NCBI RefSeq assembly: GCF_002901825.1
Contig: NZ_PPQD01000018.1
Span: 302,894-366,893, forward strand
Direction: 5' to 3'
DNA: 64,000 bases
Source of the DNA: Mammaliicoccus sciuri
GTDB lineage: Bacteria > Bacillota > Bacilli > Staphylococcales > Staphylococcaceae
Shown piece after piece: positions 60,642 through 64,000 of this stretch (positions are counted from its first letter, which is position 1; each line of letters begins with the position of its first letter). The notes under the pieces are model-generated. The model saw nothing but the letters and a program-made list of their open reading frames with translations, was not told the origin of the DNA and made no database searches. A program made the translations under genes and the position numbers.

Positions 60642-61502
60642 TATACTTCTAACTGCTATCCAAATTTCACTGTAAGCTGTTTCTTCCTGGCTATTCATTT
60701 TTGTAAATGAGAAATTTGGTACATCTTCTAATTCATACCCAGAAGATGGTAGCCATTCTGCATAAATGCTTGCCATAGTATTTTGCATTGTAGTTGGGAA
60801 ATGTCCTTCATTAGGAAATACAGCCCAAGTATGTGCTTCAACTTCAAAAACATCTAATAACTCACGATTTATTTCTACTTTATCAGTAATTACACCAATC
60901 ATATGAGTTAAGTATCCTTCTTCTTTTTCAAAATATGCATCAGCATCATAAGAAATATTTAATACTTCTTTTGGTTCAATATTATTAAGTGTATGCATAT
61001 ATGATTTTTGTTCGTTTGAAATACTATTTGCAAGCTCTACAATACTTTGATTTACACCTGCAAATTGCATAGGTATCTTTGTTGAAACCCCGACAAATTT
61101 AATAGCAGGTTTATTTTCAATTCTGTATTCCATATCTATACCTCCTCTTATACTTAGCGTAAAAGTAAATTTAGGGAATGATTTTATACTTGCAAGATGA
61201 ATCGCATTTGATGGCAAAGAACCTGTCCAATTTTTAAATGCGCGACTAAATCCATCTACTGAATGATAACCATATTTAAAGGCTACTTCAGTAACAGATT
61301 CACCATTTTTTAAATCAACATTAGCTGATGACAATTTACGCTTTTTAATATATTCACTCAAGGGCATACCAGATATTGCCTGAAATATTTTCCGAAAGTG
61401 ATAATCCGATATACCTACATATTTAGCAATATTTTCAATAGATAAGTCATTTGTTAAATTATCTTCAATATAATCTAATGCTTTATTTAAATCATCTATC
61501 AT
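60630..61502 (-). CDS. AraC-family regulator with GyrI-like effector domain
   Basis: This protein of 290 residues has two N-terminal helix-turn-helix units (LSIENIAKYVGISDYHFRKI near residues 19-38 and VTEVAFKYGYHSVDGFSRAF near residues 59-78). A C-terminal GyrI/Rob-like ligand-binding domain follows from about residue 125, with YRIENKPAIKFVGVSTKIP and an ending SEIWIAVRS. AAGGAGG precedes the ATG. Such proteins often sense hydrophobic drugs and activate exporters; its target is not identified. Confidence 0.85.
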   Translation of the reverse strand: MIDDLNKALDYIEDNLTNDLSIENIAKYVGISDYHFRKIFQAISGMPLSEYIKKRKLSSANVDLKNGESVTEVAFKYGYHSVDGFSRAFKNWTGSLPSNAIHLASIKSFPKFTFTLSIRGGIDMEYRIENKPAIKFVGVSTKIPMQFAGVNQSIVELANSISNEQKSYMHTLNNIEPKEVLNISYDADAYFEKEEGYLTHMIGVITDKVEINRELLDVFEVEAHTWAVFPNEGHFPTTMQNTMASIYAEWLPSSGYELEDVPNFSFTKMNSQEETAYSEIWIAVRSIEKV

Positions 61503-61707
61503 TCCATTCCCTCCTTACATGGTTAATCATAATTTATTACTATAATATTTACTCGACGTTATATAACCAAATTATATCGGATAGTATTCATTACCTCTAA
61601 TAATTCATGAATAGCATGCATCGTTATTGTAAGCTTCCTCTATAAACCTAGGAAATTAAAGTATATAATATGATTAATTACACATATTTTTACAAAAGGG
61701 ATTTTTA

Positions 61708-62283
61708 ATGTATACAGATAAAGAATTAACTTTCCGTACAAATAGGTTGACGATTCGACCTTTAAACTATGATGACCACAAAGGTTGGATTGAAGGCTTT
61801 GAAAATCGCTACCCTTCGCAATATAAACATGACAAAGGGGAAATCAATATGGAAGAATGCGACGAAACATGGTTTATAGAACTTGTTGATAAACAACAAA
61901 CGCTCATTAAACAAGACGATACGTTTATATTTGGAATATTTTTAGAAAATGGCAAACATGTAGGCATGTTGGATATTAAAGTATTAAGCAGATCAGACTT
62001 TCAATGGGGAGAATGTGGCTATTTCTTGCACAACCAATTTTGGAATCAAGGTTATGCATATGAAGCTATGAAAGAAGTCATCAGTCAATGTTATAAAACA
62101 TTAAACCTTCATCGAATAGAAGCACATATTAATATAGATAACGAACCTTCTAAGAAACTCATTAAAAAATTAGGATTTGAATTTGAAGTATTAAGAAAGA
62201 ACTTTATTTATGAATTTGATGAATGGACAGATAACGAAGTATATTATATTAATTTACATAACGAAAAATTGATTGAATCTTAA
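61708..62283 (+). CDS. GNAT-family N-acetyltransferase (RimJ/RimL type)
   Basis: This 191-residue acetyltransferase has the RimJ/L layout: FRTNRLTIRPLNYDD at the start, ECGYFLHNQFWNQGYAYEAM near residue 97 (acetyl-CoA loop QGYAYEA), and NLHRIEAHINIDNEPSKKLI with KLGFEFEVLRKNF near residue 155. AAAAGGGA precedes the ATG. It acts in the cytoplasm; the substrate, a protein N-terminus or small molecule, cannot be read. A tandem-repeat array follows directly. Confidence 0.85.
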   Translation: MYTDKELTFRTNRLTIRPLNYDDHKGWIEGFENRYPSQYKHDKGEINMEECDETWFIELVDKQQTLIKQDDTFIFGIFLENGKHVGMLDIKVLSRSDFQWGECGYFLHNQFWNQGYAYEAMKEVISQCYKTLNLHRIEAHINIDNEPSKKLIKKLGFEFEVLRKNFIYEFDEWTDNEVYYINLHNEKLIES

Positions 62284-62291
62284 AGATTGAG

Positions 62292-62317
62292 CGACCCGAA
62301 ACATTGTTTTCGGGTCG
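62292..62317 (+). terminator. Terminator-like hairpin after the GNAT gene
   Basis: CGACCCGAAA (62292-62301) pairs with TTTCGGGTCG (62308-62317), followed by an AT-rich stretch. The right arm is also the first unit of the repeat array that follows. Confidence 0.6.
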
Positions 62318-62515
62318 ATAATTTTATTTATCGGCCTGCAAATCCTGTTTTCGGGTCGCTATTTTATTTTATCGGCCTGCAAATCTCGTTTTCGGGTCGA
62401 TAATTTTATTTATCGGCCTGCAAATCTCGTTTTCGGGCCGCTATTTTATTTTATCGGCCTATAAATCTCATTTTCGGACCGGTAATTTATTTTATCGGTC
62501 CAGAAATCTCCGCCA
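62311..62515. repeat. Five tandem hairpin repeats with an exact 41-bp period
   Basis: The word CGGGTCG (varying to CGGGCCG and CGGACCG) begins at 62311, 62352, 62393, 62434 and 62475, each 41 bases apart. Each unit continues with ATAATTTTATTTATCGGCC or CTATTTTATTTTATCGGCC and a TGCAAATCTCG-type tail. GGTCGATAA and TTATCGGCC can form a hairpin in each unit. The last unit has changed on both arms (GGACCGG and CCGG-like GGTCC), which keeps pairing. The array follows the GNAT gene. No coding potential. Confidence 0.85.
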
Positions 62516-62695
62516 ACATAACTCCCTCAATCCCTCCACCCTATTTTAATATATTTTAATAATATTATTAATCAAATCACACTTACAAAAACCCGATTTA
62601 ACAAGCATGACATTCAATTTTTTATATCATCTTACAAATGTTCACAAATAGTACATTATTTTAATATTAATCCCTAATAAAATAGTCAGATTTTA

Positions 62696-62725
62696 TTGAC
62701 AATTGTTAAAATTAAGTGGTATTCT
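62696..62725 (+). promoter_or_regulatory. Candidate promoter of the flavin monooxygenase gene
   Basis: TTGACA (62696-62701) is followed after 18 bases by TATTCT (62720-62725), about 46 bases before the start codon. A GGGAGG ribosome-binding site lies at 62761-62766. No separate operator was recognised. Confidence 0.55.
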
Positions 62726-62771
62726 TTATATCTTATTAAAACTATCGGATTAAAATGTTTGGGAGGATATT

Positions 62772-64000
62772 ATGACAACACATAAACATATAAAACTGGG
62801 TCTCTTTTTAGCGGGATATGGTCATCATGTGGCGAGTTGGCGCCATGAAAATGCTATTGAAAAGGGTCCTATGGATTTAACTCATTTAATAAATACTGCG
62901 CAATTAGCAGAGAAAGGTTTATTCGATTTAGTCTTTCTTGCTGATAGCTTATTCGTATCTGAAAGTTCACATCCAAATATATTAAGTAGATTTGAGCCGT
63001 TTACACTTTTATCTGTTCTTTCTACAGCAACGACTAATATCGGATTAGCTGCTACTGCCTCTACTACATACAGTGAACCTTTCCATATTGCACGTCAATT
63101 TAGTTCTTTAGACCACTTAAGTCATGGAAGAGCTGCTTGGAATATTGTAACTTCTTCAATAACTTCTACTGCTGAAAATTTTAATGGTACTAAGTTAATG
63201 GAACATGAATTACGTTATGAACGAGCAAATGAATTTGTTGAAGTAACGAATAAGTTATGGCGCTCATGGGATAAAGGTGCTTTAGTTCGCGACAAAGAAA
63301 CTGGAGCTTTTATTGATGCTTCAAAATTACATACGATTGATCATGAAGGGAAACATTTCAAAGTTAGAGGTCCTTTAAATATTGAATGTTCTCCACAAGG
63401 AAGACCATTATTAATACAAGCTGGTTCTTCCCCTACAGGAACAGATTTAGCTTCAAAAGTAGCTGATGTTATTTTTACAGCACAAACTCAAATTGAAGAT
63501 GCTCAGAACTTTTATAAACAGTTAAAAGAGAAAGTATCTAAACAAAATCGTAATCCTGAAGAAGTATATATCATGCCAGGTTTATTCCCTATTTTAGGTG
63601 ACACTGAAGAAGAAGCGCATCAAAATTATCAAGAAATTCAAGACTTAATCTTACCTGAAGTTGGATTAAGTATATTGGCACCTTATGTTGGAAATATCGA
63701 TTTATCACAGTATGACTTAGATACTAAGTTTGCTGATTTAGATCTATCAACAGGTAACGGTGTTCAAAGTCGATTTGAAATAATTCTTAAAGAAGCGATT
63801 AAAAACGATTTAACTTTAGAAGAAGTTTATAAGAAAGTTGCTGGTTCTAGAGGTCACCATATCTTTGTCGGTACACCAGAACAATTAGCAGATAAGATGG
63901 AAGGATGGTTTAAATCTTCTGCTGCAGATGGTTTCAACATTATGCCACCTATTCTACCTTCACAATTTGAATTATTTATCAATAACGTTATACCAATTTT
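62772..64000 (+). CDS. LLM-class flavin-dependent monooxygenase, NtaA/SnaA/DszA type (cut by window edge)
   Basis: This bacterial-luciferase-like monooxygenase runs off the right edge after about 409 residues. It opens KHIKLGLFLAGYGHHVASWR and has FDLVFLADSL, FEPFTLLSVLSTATTNIGLA, the flavin loop FSSLDHLSHGRAAWNIVTSS near residue 117 and GRPLLIQAGSSPTGTDLA near residue 215, all family landmarks. GGGAGG precedes the ATG. Members oxidise nitrilotriacetate, sulfonates, thioethers or similar using FMNH2 from a partner reductase; none can be chosen here. Sulfur scavenging is common. Confidence 0.86.
   Translation, partial: MTTHKHIKLGLFLAGYGHHVASWRHENAIEKGPMDLTHLINTAQLAEKGLFDLVFLADSLFVSESSHPNILSRFEPFTLLSVLSTATTNIGLAATASTTYSEPFHIARQFSSLDHLSHGRAAWNIVTSSITSTAENFNGTKLMEHELRYERANEFVEVTNKLWRSWDKGALVRDKETGAFIDASKLHTIDHEGKHFKVRGPLNIECSPQGRPLLIQAGSSPTGTDLASKVADVIFTAQTQIEDAQNFYKQLKEKVSKQNRNPEEVYIMPGLFPILGDTEEEAHQNYQEIQDLILPEVGLSILAPYVGNIDLSQYDLDTKFADLDLSTGNGVQSRFEIILKEAIKNDLTLEEVYKKVAGSRGHHIFVGTPEQLADKMEGWFKSSAADGFNIMPPILPSQFELFINNVIPI

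Noticed and set aside
1-64000. Search for tRNA, rRNA, insertion sequences, integrases and defence systems
   Set aside because: No cloverleaf-like tRNA, transposase, recombinase or recognised anti-phage operon was found. The toxin-antitoxin copies are the only such element supported.

Overview
The window is low-GC Firmicute DNA of staphylococcal type. Ribosome-binding sites are strong and AGGAGG-like, terminators are T-rich, and there are a SpsB-like signal peptidase, an IsaB-like secreted antigen, a V8-like serine protease and SprF/SprG-type RNA toxin-antitoxin copies. The dense set of sugar, polyol, aldonate and GABA catabolic operons is richer than I expect of S. aureus and fits the Mammaliicoccus (former S. 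sciuri) group. That placement is an inference. I see no rRNA, tRNA, prophage, insertion sequence or CRISPR array.

Layout. 1-4142: myo-inositol genes iolA-iolB-iolC (minus, running off the left edge) and a divergent DeoR-type regulator. 4317-8504: a Gfo/Idh/MocA oxidoreductase, an N-acetylglucosamine-type PTS EIICB, YjdM/PhnA and a helix-hairpin-helix/NTF2-like protein. 8521-11651: a TetR-controlled two-gene ABC exporter with twin palindromic operators. 11848-11904: an 18-residue peptide resembling a phenol-soluble modulin. 12017-17251: a cellobiose/beta-glucoside PTS operon with 6-phospho-beta-glucosidase and a PRD regulator. 17459-21447: CycA, then an uncharacterised membrane protein paired with an amidohydrolase. 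21530-27065: a GABA cluster (gabD, gabP, gabT, divergent gabR). 27151-30703: GalM, signal peptidase I, several very small membrane proteins and a Yip1-family protein. 30891-31408: a SprG/SprF-like type I toxin-antitoxin module plus a second antitoxin copy whose toxin has decayed. 31606-34546: an MFP/ATPase/permease export system like B. subtilis YknXYZ. 34607-39074: a fructose-family PTS operon ending in an AlsE-like D-allulose-6-phosphate epimerase. 39305-48584: an eight-gene sugar-acid operon with a divergent IclR regulator. 48953-64000: a YeiH-type exporter and its LysR regulator, the V8-like protease, a CocE/NonD hydrolase with TetR, a GH25 lysozyme, an IsaB-like protein, an MFS transporter between duplicated 3' ends, a siderophore-binding lipoprotein, AraC and GNAT proteins and a flavin-dependent monooxygenase cut by the right edge.

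How the genes work together. The sugar-acid operon has UxaE, UxuB, UxuA, KdgK and KdgA but no uronate isomerase UxaC. It instead has two zinc dehydrogenases resembling E. coli LgoD (L-galactonate) and RspB/GulD (L-gulonate). This suggests entry of L-aldonates: L-galactonate to tagaturonate to fructuronate (UxaE), L-gulonate to fructuronate, then mannonate, KDG, KDPG, pyruvate and glyceraldehyde-3-phosphate. Several catabolic operons have candidate cre sites, suggesting CcpA control. Other non-standard structure includes two arrays of hairpin-forming tandem repeats (51-bp period downstream of kdgR, 41-bp period downstream of the GNAT gene), a truncated cupin pseudogene and the duplicated terminators around the MFS gene.
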